This document shows positions 49,161 to 63,271 of a stretch of DNA of 64,000 nt, piece by piece (positions within the stretch are counted from its first letter, which is position 1; each line of letters starts with the position of its first letter). The DNA is taken from assembly GCF_010389155.1 (NCBI RefSeq), contig NC_057761.1, positions 19,904,501-19,968,500 of the forward strand, written 5' to 3'. A model generated the notes under the pieces. The model was not told where the DNA came from and searched no databases. It worked only from the letters and a program-made list of their open reading frames with translations. Position numbers and translations under genes: made by a program. This stretch comes from Erigeron canadensis. Its lineage: Eukaryota; Streptophyta; Magnoliopsida; Asterales; Asteraceae.

Positions 49161-50640
49161 TGATTTTGAATAGGTTTAATGAAATTCCATATATCTACAC
49201 AAACAAATGAAATTCGATCAAATTTGATTTTGAATAGGTTTAATGATACCGAACACATTTCTTTTGTCTAGATGTATGAATAAAATCAAATATGATTTTG
49301 TATGGGTATTTCACACTGTATGCTTAAAATCATTTTTGATTTTAAATGGGTGTCTTGATATGTAACTTATTTTGTTTTGTCTCAGCGTGCTATATACAAA
49401 ATCATATAGCTTTTTCCCAATGTATGCGTAAAATCATTTTTGATTTTAAATAGTTGATTTTGAATAAGTTTTCAGACTTTTTGAGTAAAATCAAAATTGA
49501 TTTTAAATAAATTTATTTTTAAGGAAGCCATTTGGTTTGACTCCGTCTGCTACACAAAATCATATATAATTTTGAAAATTTTCTTGACAATGTATGCATA
49601 AAATCATATATGATTTTGCATAAGTTTTTCACATTGTATGCATAAAATCAAAATTAATTTTAAATAGGTTTATTTGTATAGAACTCATTTGCCCTGTTTC
49701 AAATTTATACGTAAAATCATATATGTTTTTGAATAAATTTTTCATAGTGTATGCTTAAAATCAATTTTAATTTTGAATAAGTTTATTTGTAGAGAAGCAT
49801 ATACAAAATCTTATATGATTTTGAATACATTTAATGATACCGAACTCACTTTTTTTTGTCTAGATTTATGTATAAAATCATATATGATTTTGTATAGGGT
49901 TTTGACACACTATAGGTAAAATCATTTTTTATTTATTTTATTTGGTTTTCTTTGTATGGAACTCATTTGGTTTTGTCTCAATGTGTTATAAAAAATCATA
50001 TATGATTTTGTATAGGTTTTCCACAATGTATGCGTAAAATCATTTTTGATTTTGAATAGTTCATAATATATAGGATTTTCACACTGTAAGAGTAAAATTA
50101 AATTTGATTATAGGCAAGGACACAAATAACTAAAACTTCAATACAAAATCAAATTTAATTGTACAAAACAAAGTTACAAAACACAAATCTATAGAATCTA
50201 TATACAAAATCAAATATGATTTTACATACAATTACAAAAACATAAATCTCTATATACATAATCAAATATGATTATGAACATAAAAGTAAAAAATAACAGA
50301 TAACAAATTGTATTTGATGTTACTCATAAATTTCCACAAAACAAATGGAGTATATATCCACAAACCTATACATCAAAAAATTTAATTCTTAATCATATGT
50401 TTATTAAATCATATTATCAAATATTAATTTAAACATTTCATCAAACACCTTATGCAATACTCAATTAAATGTGATTTGATATTAAATCATATATAATAAA
50501 CTTTGGTTTAGACATTTTATCAAATACCTTGTATGCAATCTTGTACCAAACAACAAAGTAAATTGAATAACAAATAAAAATTTAACAAGCTCAAATGTTA
50601 GAATAGATCTAATCACATATTATCAAATTACATTTGATTA
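49161..50640. repeat. Right array, inverted relative to the left array
   Basis: Cores such as AAAATCATATATGATTTT and AAAATCATTTTTGATTTT recur with inverted linkers (AGTTTTTCACATTGTATGCA; GAACTCATTTGGTTTTGTCT). It is more diverged than the left array and thins out after about 50300. Confidence 0.75.
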
Positions 50641-50819
50641 TTACCTGAGAAAATTCGAATTTACATAACAAAAAGTAGTAATATTCGTATTCAATACATC
50701 ATTCATTGTTATTAACATCTTCAAAATCAATTGATGATGAATGATGGAGATGATGACGAAGACAAAGGCAACATGGTTGTGCCATTGAAGGTGGTGGTGG
50801 TGGCCGCAGGACGCCGAAG

Positions 50820-50853
<34 letters not shown>

Positions 50854-51055
50854 AAGAAAGGGGGGGAATATTGATGTGTGTGTGTGTTCTGGATCTAAGA
50901 AGACGAAGAGTGAGAGGGATGAATGGTTTCTTTTTATGTGCAATTTTACTAGAATACTCTTCCTTATGTATTTTTTCATATTAATTTTGACCATAGATGA
51001 TAGTTGATCCAAGGGCTGAGATGTGGCCCTTGGAGTTCACCACTTTTTAAGGATT
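50641..51055. other. Right outer part of the inverted structure
   Basis: On the minus strand it reads like a 5' leader: CT-rich and (CT)n tracts (plus-strand GA at about 50820-50870), GGTGGTGGTGG (CCA on minus), then a short Met frame. The outer end near 51000-51055 (AGAATCCTTAAAAAGTGG on the minus strand) is the likely element terminus. Confidence 0.45.
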
Positions 51056-52963
51056 CTCATGAATACAACTCTCTAAATCTATATCTATATAAATACTTAT
51101 AACAACTAACCTATTTCGAGGCTTTCCAAACCTCACTATAAATCCAAAACAACCATAATTATTTGTTTTTTATTTAATAAGAATCTTTAATCAAAGTTTA
51201 AAATTTAAATATATTTCATTTATTTTGTCAAATATTACCTTAAATATATTTAAATGTGTCAAATATTTCTCAACAAACATGATGGATGACAATATAAAAT
51301 GATATATCCAAATAAGTTTCTATAATGGAAACCAAGATTTTTTGAAATTGAACCGCAAATAGGTTGATTAATAATAAGAGTTGTCATTAACAAAATCTTA
51401 CCATGTCAGCGTTTCTGATGTGGCATCATTAGAATTCTCCAAGTGACACATCAGCATCTATGTGGATGCCTACTTTGCTTAGTCAAAGTCCACGTAAGCA
51501 ATCAAGATTTACAATGATGCTTTATTAAACTTTTTATAAAAATGTTGGAGGTGGGGATGGAACCCATGACCTCCCGGTTAATATGTGAACCAGAAGAAAT
51601 TTTGTTTATTATTTGGAAAGTCACAATAGAAATACTATTGTTGTCTAAAAATATATATCTTGCAATTGTTCATCCGATAATTAATATAGCTAGACATGAG
51701 AATTTTAATTTTATTAATGTTATTGTCATTCAAATCTTTTAAGAGTTTTTAGTAATCAGTTAATGCAAACCAAAACTTTTGGTTATTCATAATTCACAAT
51801 ACATGATTCTTTTGTAGTACAATTTATCATATAATTTTCATAGAAATTTAACACTTTCATCTCCAGATTTATTTTTCATTTATATATTATTCAACTTAAT
51901 TATGAATCCAAAGATAAAAATTTGGTAGAGATATAACTAGAACATGCAGATTTTTTTTTTATATTAAATACAAAATATGAGGAAATATGTTTGCCTGAAT
52001 CTAACAACTTGTTAGTGATATTTTAAAAAAAAAAAAAAAATTAGAAATGCTTTCAAATAAAACGTGTCATTTTTTTCAGTTGATTTCCTGTTTTTAGTAC
52101 GTAAGTTGATAGCAAATTACAAGTTTAATTTCTAGAAATCTTTCGTGCATTTTAACTATTGATTAATTTGATATGTTTTTGTTTAACCTTAACTTCTATA
52201 TACCAAAAACGAATCGAGGATGTTGGTTATCTTTCTTTTACTTTTAAATTAAATAATTTATTATGTGAGTTCACTTTGTGAACATATGCCAAGTTAGATG
52301 CTAATAGATTCATTAGAGCTTGGGGTTCATTCAAAACCATCTGTCGCATTTGATGGAAACATGGCACAAATTGCCGAAGGTCATGGAAGGTATTGAATCT
52401 ACCGACTCTTCTTTTGGATATATTCGAGGGGTTATTGCAGTCCAATTACTTATAAATTTGATGAATCAAGTTATGTGTTATATCTAATACGTTAAAAATG
52501 TATAAAGATGTTGACCGATAGCAAATTTCAATCCTAAGAAGTTCTTAGACCAAATCAAGTTTGAAGCTAGCTATTTAGTCACAATTAAATGGAGTTTTGT
52601 GGGTAATATTTGACGTCATATCTCTTAATGATGTGTTGTTATAGGGTCTATCTGCAACCAATTGGTGATACAATTAATGATGTTTTACAAGACTTTTTGT
52701 TTACCATCTACATTCTACAAAAAGATTTCATTTTATCAATATTCACATATTAGCATCTTTAGTAATAAATTTCACACAATAATACCAATAGTTTTTATAT
52801 TATCAATATTCACACATTGACATCTTTACTAAAAAAATTTTCATTTTAATAAATATTTTCCGTCTACATTTAAATAATATTTCCAAACTTTATGTATTAG
52901 CTCAAAATTAAGATATTTAAACGTGTAATTAAGTCTGAAACTTTTGTGTTACATTCAAATTTT
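51056..52963. other. AT-rich intergenic DNA, no gene recognised
   Basis: At 51545-51580 a GGGGATGGAACCCATGACC stretch resembles a SINE B-box region in inverted orientation, without a traceable body. Otherwise only short chance frames. Confidence 0.45.
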
Positions 52964-52968
52964 ATAAC

Positions 52969-55900
52969 TGTAACACCCGTCATTTTAAAATCTGGATTTT
53001 CAATAACTTTTGTCTAACGGCGTTTAGAAATACGAAAAACAGAATCCTTAAAACATAACTAACCCTTAATGGATAGTTCATTCATAAAAGTGGTGTTACA
53101 ACATTCATATCATTAAAATAGCATAAGATAATCCAGATTTGGCACCAACATAAATACCAACATAATCAATACATAAGTCATATTAAAAGTAGCCAATCAT
53201 CATAAGGCTAACATAAATGACTAAGTGGAAAAACTAAATGTCTTCTTCATAGCAACTACCCGCCTCACCAAGCTAAGTGTTTCACTAGCTCAACCTCCTT
53301 AACCTGAGGGAACAACATTTTTCAAAAGAGCAAGTGTTAGCTTTTAAAGCTAAGTAAGATAACATGAGTTTATGAAAACATTGTCAATTCATTATATATT
53401 AACAAAAACATTTCATATTGTTAATATCACATATTCGTCATAGCAAGTTAAGATCACCATATTATTATGATGTCCATCACATCATACATTAGCAAGATCA
53501 TATCATCAACATTAAAGCAACATACATAAGTTAACACATTAGGAATTCATCGTGGTCCTAAATGTGTCTATCATCATAAAGCTTTACTTCTCATCTTTCT
53601 TTATTTCTTTACTTTTCATTTTGCCTAGATGTAGGCTATGTGGCATAAGCCACACATACTTAGGGATGTGGGGTTGTTTGTAGGTGGCTATAAGACCTTA
53701 CATGGGGACCTCACACCCGACTTGATGGGTAGACCTTATGGTGGTCCATAGTCGTCGTTAAGGAAAGACAATGTCGATCAAACAGAGTATACCGTTTGAA
53801 CTTTGCGCGTGTAGTGGTTAGTTACTCCACCCGGATACACTCAAACATAACTATGCCACGGGGAGGAATCTAGAATCCCACACCACGTGACCACGTACAC
53901 ATTAGCTCCGAAGAACTAGCATGGGTTAAGCTTTACACAACTTTTCTTATGCTCGAGACTTCTTTATTATGTTAGCTTATGCTACACTTTCACCTAAACT
54001 AATCACATATATCTTTCTTTACTTTATATTAGCTTAGGCTACACTTTCACCTAAACTAATCACATACATCTTTCTTTACTTTAGGGCCCTTAATTGTGCA
54101 CGTGTCATGGCAAACCTATAGAAGTCTAGTGACTAGGTGTTTAAGCCATGCAACTAATCATATGACATACATACATCATCATATCGTCATCACATATTAG
54201 CATCGCATCGTCATATCATTTTATATTCATATCAACATATCATTCATAACATCATATCGTTATTTCATAAAATCATCATATCGTGATATCATATAACATA
54301 ATATCGTCATGTCATATTAGCATCATATCTTCTTAACTTAATAGCAACATATCGTCATATCATTTCATTATCATAGCATCATAGCATTGCGTCATTATAT
54401 CGTCAATTGCATTATAGCATCATATCTTTATATTAACATAACATATTATCGTATTAACATCATGTCATCTTATATTTGCATTATAAACATTTCATCTTAT
54501 CACATACTTTATTCCATCATATCATCATAACATAACATATAAATATTTCATTTCATCATAGCATGCTTAAGCTTACCATTCATCATCAATGGTAATCATA
54601 ATATACCCCATAGTAACATCTCATTCATTTCCGAATACATACAAGCATATAAACATTCATTTGGGGAAGTTAACTTATGAAAACTATGTTTTGTTATCCC
54701 TCGTGTGGTAAAAGATGTTATCTTACCTCAATGGAGTACTCAACAATCACAAATGTGTTTACCGTGCTTGATAAGTGTTCCCGACAACCTATGGTACAAG
54801 AAGGATGGAAATATAAGTCAACTAGATACTTAAACGCGCTTAGAACCCTTCTCCCGGCTGGTATCGTCGAGCCCATGGGTGGTCTCGTCGATATCAATTT
54901 TCAGAGTCACACCCCTCACTTGCAGGAGACTTTTCGACCTCAAGACGACCAAATGATTCAAAACTTAGTTCTTAAGAAATGTAGGGAATGCAAAGACCTT
55001 TCCAGAAATATAAAGTTTCACTCTTGAAGATCTATAATGAATGATTTATGACGTTTACAAGATGGGTCTGCAGAAATTGTCCGAAATTCGACCACATTTG
55101 GAAAACGACACTTTTCAGCCATCTATGAGAAAAATCACCAGAAACTTTGTTCATATCGATTCAAGGGGACACATACACCTTTTCAAAAATATAATATTCA
55201 TCTCTTAACTCTTTTAATTGAAAGAGATATGATTTTTGCAATATTACTAAATTTTCAGATCTAGTAAACCATTAGTTTTGTAAGCAATTTCGACCATCAG
55301 AAGACCATAGCAGCCACCACGACCTATGGATCACATATGTACCATAAATATGACTCATATGATGAATTCACACGATCATTTGTTCCAGGAACAAGAGAAT
55401 ACAATAAAATACATTAGATTACCCGAAAACCCAAGTAGTCGATGACGAAACGTAATCAAATCAACCCTAACCCTTAAGAGCTGAATTGATTGGACAAAAT
55501 CTTATCAAAGATCATAATTAACAATCATAGAATGATGTTTTACCTATAGGGATGATAAACGGATCGAAAACCTATGGAAATCACCACCGAAATCACCCGA
55601 ATCCTTGAAAATCACCTAGGGTTTTGTATGTGAGAATATTTTAGAGTTTAGATCGGATCAAGGGGCATTAGAGTCATGCATAGGGCCCCTTATATACTGG
55701 AGAAACTTTCAAACTTTATATCTAGGCCCTCGCACTTCGTTATAACTCGTTCCAGTACTTAACGACTCATTTAACGCAATCGGAACACTTAACAACTCTT
55801 ATATCTTATCGGGAACATTAATTTACTTTTTTAATCATTATCAACTTTAATTTCATTACTTTAAATTACTTTAACACATATCTCACGTAAATCATTTAAT

Positions 55901-55987
55901 TCACGTAAGCACATATAATATACATAGTAACTAACGGTCGCTAACGGTAAGTTAACGGTCAACGTCAAAAAGTTTCGGGATGTTACA
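52969..55987 (-). mobile_element. Solo LTR of a gypsy element (3.0 kb, minus) with 5-bp target duplication
   Basis: It runs from TGTAACACCCGTC to TCGGGATGTTACA, flanked by ATAAC at 52964-52968 and 55988-55992. A TATATAAGGGG box on the minus strand (about 55697-55687) sets the orientation. The ends resemble those of the Tekay/Del-like LTR at 42888-45220 but the bodies differ, so it is another family. The interior (about 54150-54560) is a CATCATATCG-type low-complexity stretch. Open frames inside (for example 54677-55027) carry no recognisable domain. Confidence 0.88.
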
Positions 55988-55992
55988 ATAAC

Positions 55993-57600
55993 GATGTGTA
56001 CATATTATAACTTATATTGGCATACATTGTTATAATGCTTTTAAACAGTCGGGTTTTAAATAGTAGATTAACACTCCTATAAAATTAAAATATTTTTTTT
56101 TATAAAAGTTGATCACCATTTTTAACTAACATATGAAGTTGTTTTTTCTCATACATTTTTCTAAAGCTGTATTTGAGCAACCGTGAAAGTAATTTTAAAG
56201 TTTTTCGATATTTTGAAGTATATTGGTACATAAGGCTTTACATTTCAAGATTTTAAGTTATTATCAGCAATGTTTGTATTGTATCATGTGAATTAAATCC
56301 TTTTTTTTTTATATAACTATATGTATTTTTATTTAACTTATAGTTTTTTATACTTCATCTGATGAGACTTTTTAGTATACACAATAATACATTTCATTTA
56401 TTTATTAATGATTAATTAGTCAATAATTATAAATTTTATTAGTTAAATTAATTAAATCAAATCTATAAGGGGGAGGGAGTGGTCATTCCATAACCAAACT
56501 TTTATCAAATTTTCACCTTATCATTCTCCATTAAAAATCCTATTCTTTATTTTTTCTCAAACTTTACCAAAATATTGACATCACGTTCACCGAATGTCAC
56601 CAAACTTATAAACACTATTTCCACATCATATTTTTATGTCATTTATTTTTAATACATAAAATCAAAAACTATAAATATTAAAACATCTAAATAAATATAA
56701 ATACAATCAACAATAAAATAAAATAAAAATACAAGGGCGACTAAAATGTAATTAATATAAATAAAAATATAGTTTCAAAATTTGTATAATATCAAATCAT
56801 AGGGACTAAAATGTAAATGATAAAGAAAAAAAAATCTTTTAAAGAAGAAAAGATAAAGGCACCCATATAAATATTTCAAGTAGATATTATAAGTATTTCA
56901 AATAAATATATTTAAAGTCTAAAATAGTAATATAACGGAAAAGCATTTTGTGATTACTTCAAAATATTAGAAAAATGGTATATACAAATTAATATATATA
57001 ACTTCCATTGCCATACATATTAAAAATGGGGGGGAAAAAAAGAAAGAACACCCATGTTTTTATTCATTAGTGGCCCCTTACAACCCCTATTTCATCCCCT
57101 GTCTCTTTGGTAAAGTTTGCCGAAATTCACACCTTCTCTCCTTCGGCGTAAAATGGGCGGTGGTGTTACTACCTGCCGACTTGGTCCATGGGTTTGCCGA
57201 ATACCACTGCTTCCCGCTTACATATATAATACTTACATAGTTACATCTGCTAAATACTAAGTTGAATGTAAGTATACATCTTATGAGTCACTAACTACAT
57301 TCAAATCAAACATATGAGGATGTCCTCATAAACTTTTTCAATGGGATTGCTTCACAATGGTAGCATTGATTAAGAGTGTTTTCTTGAGTTCTAAAACCAT
57401 GTTTTTTTGGGGGCTTTGGACAACAATATCAAGTATAATTTTATTGACTTCAAGTGTAGATTTTACAATCTATTTATTAGATGTTTACATATATAAAGAT
57501 CATCTAATTTTTATAATATATAATTATATAGTCACTTTCGTTATAACATTATGTTTATTACATGTCATTTACGATAAATTATGTTAGAAAATAAAATAAA
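55993..57600. other. AT-rich intergenic DNA, no gene recognised
   Basis: A GGGGGAGGGAGTGGTCATTC stretch (about 56469) and a GC-richer block (57050-57230) may be ends of an unclassified MITE. Confidence 0.4.
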
Positions 57601-57602
57601 CC

Positions 57603-57626
57603 GGTACAATGCACGATTTCACCTAG
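57603..57626 (+). other. Degenerate Helitron 3' end
   Basis: GGTACAATGCACGATTTCAC then CTAG (57623-57626) and T. It looks like a decayed GTGCAATGCAC hairpin plus CTAG terminus. No 5' end found. Confidence 0.35.
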
Positions 57627-57844
57627 TCTCACATATAATAAAATAATGAAAAGTGTTAGATCTGAAACTTGAATAACTCAGCTATTTATATATGTTCAAT
57701 TTCTAGAATTAATAACCAAGTCTCCTAATGCATGTATTTAGTGTAAGAACTGAAAGAAGGTAATATGCATAATATAGTACTACACATTAGTTTTTGTTTT
57801 GACCCTTTCTAAAACCAATATCGTAAATTAACATTTGTGTTCCT

Positions 57845-57852
57845 TATAAATA
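57845..57852 (+). promoter_or_regulatory. TATA box of peroxidase 2
   Basis: TATAAATA about 90 bp before the start codon, conserved with peroxidase 1 together with its flanks (TGTGTTCCTTATAAATACTT). Confidence 0.7.
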
Positions 57853-57936
57853 CTTCATAAGACCACCACAAGATAGATAACAAAATACAACACAAATAAT
57901 TCATAGTGAACAACTACTCATTTGGTAACCAACTAT

Positions 57937-59356
<1,420 letters not shown>

Positions 59357-59459
59357 AAGATTTCAATTTTGACCTTATGTTAAAATTTAATATTTCAATT
59401 GTAAGTTTGTTGCCCTATGCGTTTGTTAATTTCAAGTTAAATTGTTTGTTCATTCGATG

Positions 59460-59757
59460 CAGTGACGGCTTAAGGTTTTTTAGAGGTCTCAAACGAGATT
59501 AATTTTGGGGGCCTAGATCATTACCATATAAACTAAAGTAAACAAAAAAAAGTAGCTCGTCTTTTGTTATTAAACTACAAATAATAAAAAAACATGCAGA
59601 TGTTGATGCAAAAATCAAAAAGGCGTTACTGCAATGCAAATTATATAATGATACTTAATCCAAAATTCAAACACTAAGTCTAATATACAAGATTTTGAGG
59701 CCTTGGAAATTTGGGGGCCTAAAGCGATCGCCTAGTCCCATAGTACTGTTGAGCCAG
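59460..59757. mobile_element. hAT-type MITE (298 bp) with 8-bp target duplication
   Basis: The left end CAGTGACGGCTTAAGG and degenerate right end TTGAGCCAG are flanked by ATTCGATG at 59452-59459 and 59758-59765. The matching place after peroxidase 1 (near 21640, CATTCGATGAATTG) is empty. GGGGGCCTAGATC/TGGGGGCCTAAAG motifs lie near both ends. Confidence 0.85.
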
Positions 59758-59765
59758 ATTCGATG

Positions 59766-60359
59766 TATTATTGTCTTAAAAGAGAATTATGAATAATTAT
59801 GTGTTTATTTTTACTAGTGTCTTATTCTCGATCTCCTAAAGATCATTTTTGTTAAAATGTCGATTATAGTCGATATCATTCCGTTATAGTCGATATAACG
59901 ATATCAATGATTTGATTTCAATCACTTTAATTAGTTGTTAAAAAATATCAATTTTTATCAAGAAAAATAAGCTTTATTAAAATAAGCAAGATTCATAGTC
60001 TCACACACTCGAAAACAAACCTTATCAATCATCCAAAAAAATAAGAAAGGTACGTAACTTATCCCAGTAAAAAGACCGTATCCCCTTTTTGCTCCAAGAA
60101 ATATACCCATTTAATTAGCTCACATTAGGTTTTTACACTTTGCTCTTTTCTCTTTGCCACGCACTTGTATAATGACCACAATTGTGAACTCGATCCCTCC
60201 CATTTCTTGTATTCCACATGGTCTTAGGTTACTTTTGTCATATTGATCATCAGTCAAAGGGGCGGGTTAGGCGAGAGTAGGCAACTACTATTGGTAATGC
60301 ATAAAGTTTTACAAATCCCCGTCGATTCTAACAATCATTGGTTAAATAGAATCCGATAA
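59766..60359. other. Intergenic DNA downstream of peroxidase 2
   Basis: The first ~200 bp are still similar to the downstream flank of peroxidase 1 (ATCAATGATTTGATTTCAA). After that no feature is seen. Confidence 0.5.
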
Positions 60360-60921
60360 TCTTTATATATACTAAAAGACAACTGACCTAATAGCTTATT
60401 AACCAATCATAATACTCGATTTTATTAAATTGAAAATTGATGATGTCATAATTAAAATTATAAAAATTACGAATTTAAAATTTACGGATATTAATATATT
60501 TCTAAATTCTAAAGAGATGTTGATCCTTAAGACCTTAACACATACGTATCAAAATCTAATTCGAATTGCATCTTAAGCCTAAAAATCCTAGGCCCAAATT
60601 TTGCACAATTTAGTAAAATCTACGAAATACTAATTATTCAAACCTACTATGGATTATGCTTCTTATTATACATATTCATATCATTTTCTTGACTTTGTTT
60701 TCAAATTTGACTTTAACTTATATTTTTGTGTTTCCAATTATAAATTTAGGGGAACTTCTATGAACATATTCTAAACAATATATCATTATAAAACTCAAAT
60801 TTTAATATATAGATCAAAGTTTTATTACTAAAAGTTGTAACTAAATTATAAATCATAATAAACTAACATTTAATATTGATAAACTGTAAGTCCGTGTATT
60901 TGACACGGGCCTAAAATCTAG
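60360..60921 (+). mobile_element. Short non-autonomous Helitron (562 bp)
   Basis: 5' end TCTTTATATATACTAAAAG; 3' end with hairpin CCGTGTATTTGACACGG, then CCTAAAAT and CTAG (60918-60921). Preceded by A and followed by T, as Helitrons insert. It encodes no protein. Confidence 0.75.
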
Positions 60922-61587
60922 TAAGAAACTATATAACGATATAACGAATTCAAAAATCAATGAATACACAGAAGGGTCTACTCTTAACTGATTAAGGGAG
61001 GTGGCCTTGTTATTAAAAAAGACTAATTCAAAGTAATATGGCAAAATGCTAAGAAACTACAGTCCAATTGGCATTATATCTGGTAGACACAAAAGTAAAA
61101 AGGGAAATGATTTTCATACCACATATATTGATAAATCTATCACACAGTACAACTTTCAAAACACACAATACAAACCATTAAATCATACGTGTGGTAGTTT
61201 TGTTAATATATGTGATACAAATATCATTATCCAAAACTAAAGGATGCCAAGTCAATTATTGTACTACTATTGCACAGCAGTAATACATAAAACATGAAGG
61301 AAAGTGATATTAGTATCACTTATTTTAATAGATTTACCACAACTGTGCAATACTGGTTTGTACTGTCAGCTATAAAACTTATACGTTATAGTACATCCAT
61401 CAAAAATCATGATACGAATATCATTTCCCAAACATGAAAGGAACGAATAGACTAAACAGCTATGATTATTATTCTTTTATTTTTGTTTTACAAATAAAGA
61501 CATAAATGGGTACTGCAATTCCTTACACTTCCTGTCCCATGCTTCTTTTCCATTTGTCCAAATGATACCCAGAAATTTTATTCTTTA

Positions 61588-61618
<31 letters not shown>

Positions 61619-61852
61619 TTTAAAGGTGAATTTCGTTTGAAACTTCGTGTCGCGATTCGACAACGGGAGGTCTAGCATACACGTTGTCTTAAACAGGTCT
61701 GCGCTATAGAGCTTCCTCGAACTAGAAATGCCTATTTCAGATACCCGATGGGGGTAAAACCTATACTAATACGTCCAAAGACACGACAATTAATAGGGAT
61801 AAACCACTAGGCTCAGGCATGAATTTGGGTGTTTAGTTATTAAAAACTTTTA
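60922..61852. other. Intergenic DNA
   Basis: (TA)n at about 61593-61617. A 61620-61800 block (GTGTCGCGATTCGACAACGG ... AGACACGACAATTAATAGGG) resembles sequence split around 1855-1875 and 2340-2370, so it is a dispersed repeat. No gene. Confidence 0.45.
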
Positions 61853-62083
61853 AGCAGCATGGTTGGATCAGTGGTAAACACCCTTGCCTCTGGAGACAGA
61901 GGTCATGGGTTCGATCCTCATCCCATGTAAAGGTTGGAGGGTCTTTTCTACCATTTAGATAGAAACTGGAAGCAGCCTCTCTACTTAGGTAGAGGTAAGG
62001 TCTGCCTACATCTTAACCTACCTCAAACACCGTCGAGGTATTGGGGCTCAAAACCCGCAGAAGGCGGCATTAAGCAATTACTT
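61853..62083 (+). mobile_element. SINE (231 bp) with 20-bp target duplication
   Basis: A-box TGGTTGGATCAGTGG, B-box GGTTCGATCC (61912-61921), and a 3' body with GGTAGAGGTAAGGTCTGCC like plant Au-type SINEs. TTTAGTTATTAAAAACTTTT occurs at 61833-61852 and again at 62084-62103. The intact duplication points to a young insertion. Confidence 0.9.
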
Positions 62084-62103
62084 TTTAGTTATTAAAAACT
62101 TTT

Positions 62104-62627
62104 GAAAATTTTCTATTTTCATTTCAAGAAAATGAGAAAAGTTTTTTATTTTAAAAAACCACAATAAATTTTGAAAATACTGCAAGTTTGCTAAAAAAAA
62201 TAGATATCAAAATGAGTTTTCAGGGCAGAGTTAGAAGTTGAAAAACAGAATTTTCCATGTTCAGTAAAAAAACTCAAATTTGAACACGTTTGATTTTATA
62301 TGATTCCCTATAAACTTTCCTGGCAAACACTTTTGAGCATTTTATGACTAAATCACAATGTAGGCCCAAACTTATATTGTTACAAGAGCATAAATAAAGA
62401 TTCTGAACCACATCAAGTTCACGTACAACACATTCAGAGATCCAAAACCAACAAGACATATGCATACAACTCAAAGACTTCTATACAATTGTTTTATAGA
62501 ATGTGGAAGAATGTAAAATAGAAGTACAAGGGTCAAACAGTAAGTTATTATAAGTTAAGGGACTGAAGCTGTTAGTTTAGAAAGATAAGTAGTTAGGAGA
62601 CGGTTACCAGTTTAGTCTTACTATATA
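62104..62627. other. AT-rich intergenic DNA, no gene recognised
   Basis: Only short chance frames. Confidence 0.5.
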
Positions 62628-63266
62628 CTAGTTTTTATGCCCGGGCGTTGCCCCGGGAAAAATAATGACACGTAAAATTTACAACTCATGGTAAAAAGTG
62701 ACTATACAAAAGTATCTTCAAACTCAAATTAGAAAAAAAGATAACTAAACATGTAAAAATTATAAAAATCACATATAAGAATATATAAGAATAACAACAA
62801 CTATATTCATCCATATAATGCATGACATTCTTACGACAATGATGATGATATATAAGTTTTGGGATGAGAAAGAAAAAAAACAAACAAACAAACAAAAAAT
62901 ACTAATTTACATATATTAAAAGAAGATGTAAAGGAGAATAAAACCAAATGTTAACGAAAAGTAAGTGTGAGAATCGTAATGTTATAAAGTTCGAAAGTTA
63001 GTAAGAAAGCCAAACAAACGAATAAACAATTTTCAGGAGTAAAACTGTAAATATGTGATATTTGTGTGGCAAAAACATGAGAACATAAAGTTTGTTACTA
63101 ATAAAATGGAAAAAAAAAAAGTTGAGGGAGGTTAAGTGTTAAAAGATAAGAATTATAAGGGTAAATTAGAAAAAGAATGGAAAGATGTGTATGATATGAT
63201 GTATTAGGTAGTTGTATTTTATGCAAATTAACTTGTAAAATTCAAGTTAGTTTTTAGTATATAGGT
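62628..63266 (-). mobile_element. Short non-autonomous Helitron (minus)
   Basis: On the minus strand it starts near 63266 (CCTATATACTAAAAACTAAC) and ends with hairpin CCCGGGGCAACGCCCGGG, ATAAAAA and CTAG (62631-62628), followed by T. The 5' TC is changed or slightly displaced. Confidence 0.65.
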
Positions 63267-63271
63267 AAATA

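Larger units (their letters stand above)
45230..51055. other. Large inverted-repeat structure with palindrome arrays and a telobox-hairpin core (unclassified)
   Basis: The left half (about 45237-46760) and right half (about 49160-51055) are organised as mirror images: CT- or GA-rich and (CCA)n or (GGT)n tracts, a low-density zone, then arrays containing the palindrome AAATCAAATTTGATTT. The right array is the inverted version of the left: ATTGAGACAAAACAAATGAG on the left, CTCATTTGGTTTTGTCTCAAT on the right. Between them are about 220-250-bp core repeats. I recognise no protein. Size and symmetry suggest a non-autonomous DNA transposon, possibly Mutator-like, with very long repetitive inverted ends. 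The left outer end was not found because the gypsy element abuts it at 45220. Confidence 0.6.

Noticed and set aside
51542..51742. 66-codon ORF (MLEVGMEPMTSRLI)
   Set aside because: Begins in a probable SINE-derived B-box stretch; no support for a gene.
54677..55027. 116-codon plus-strand ORF
   Set aside because: Lies inside the 3-kb solo LTR, antisense to its promoter, with no recognisable motif.
57357..57587. Hydrophobic 76-codon ORF that looks like a small membrane protein
   Set aside because: AT-rich DNA gives Ile/Leu/Phe-rich frames by chance; no start context, homologous family or partner in the duplicated copy.
61853..62083. Possible tRNA gene (A and B boxes)
   Set aside because: The body, 20-bp target duplication and Au-like 3' part show a SINE instead.
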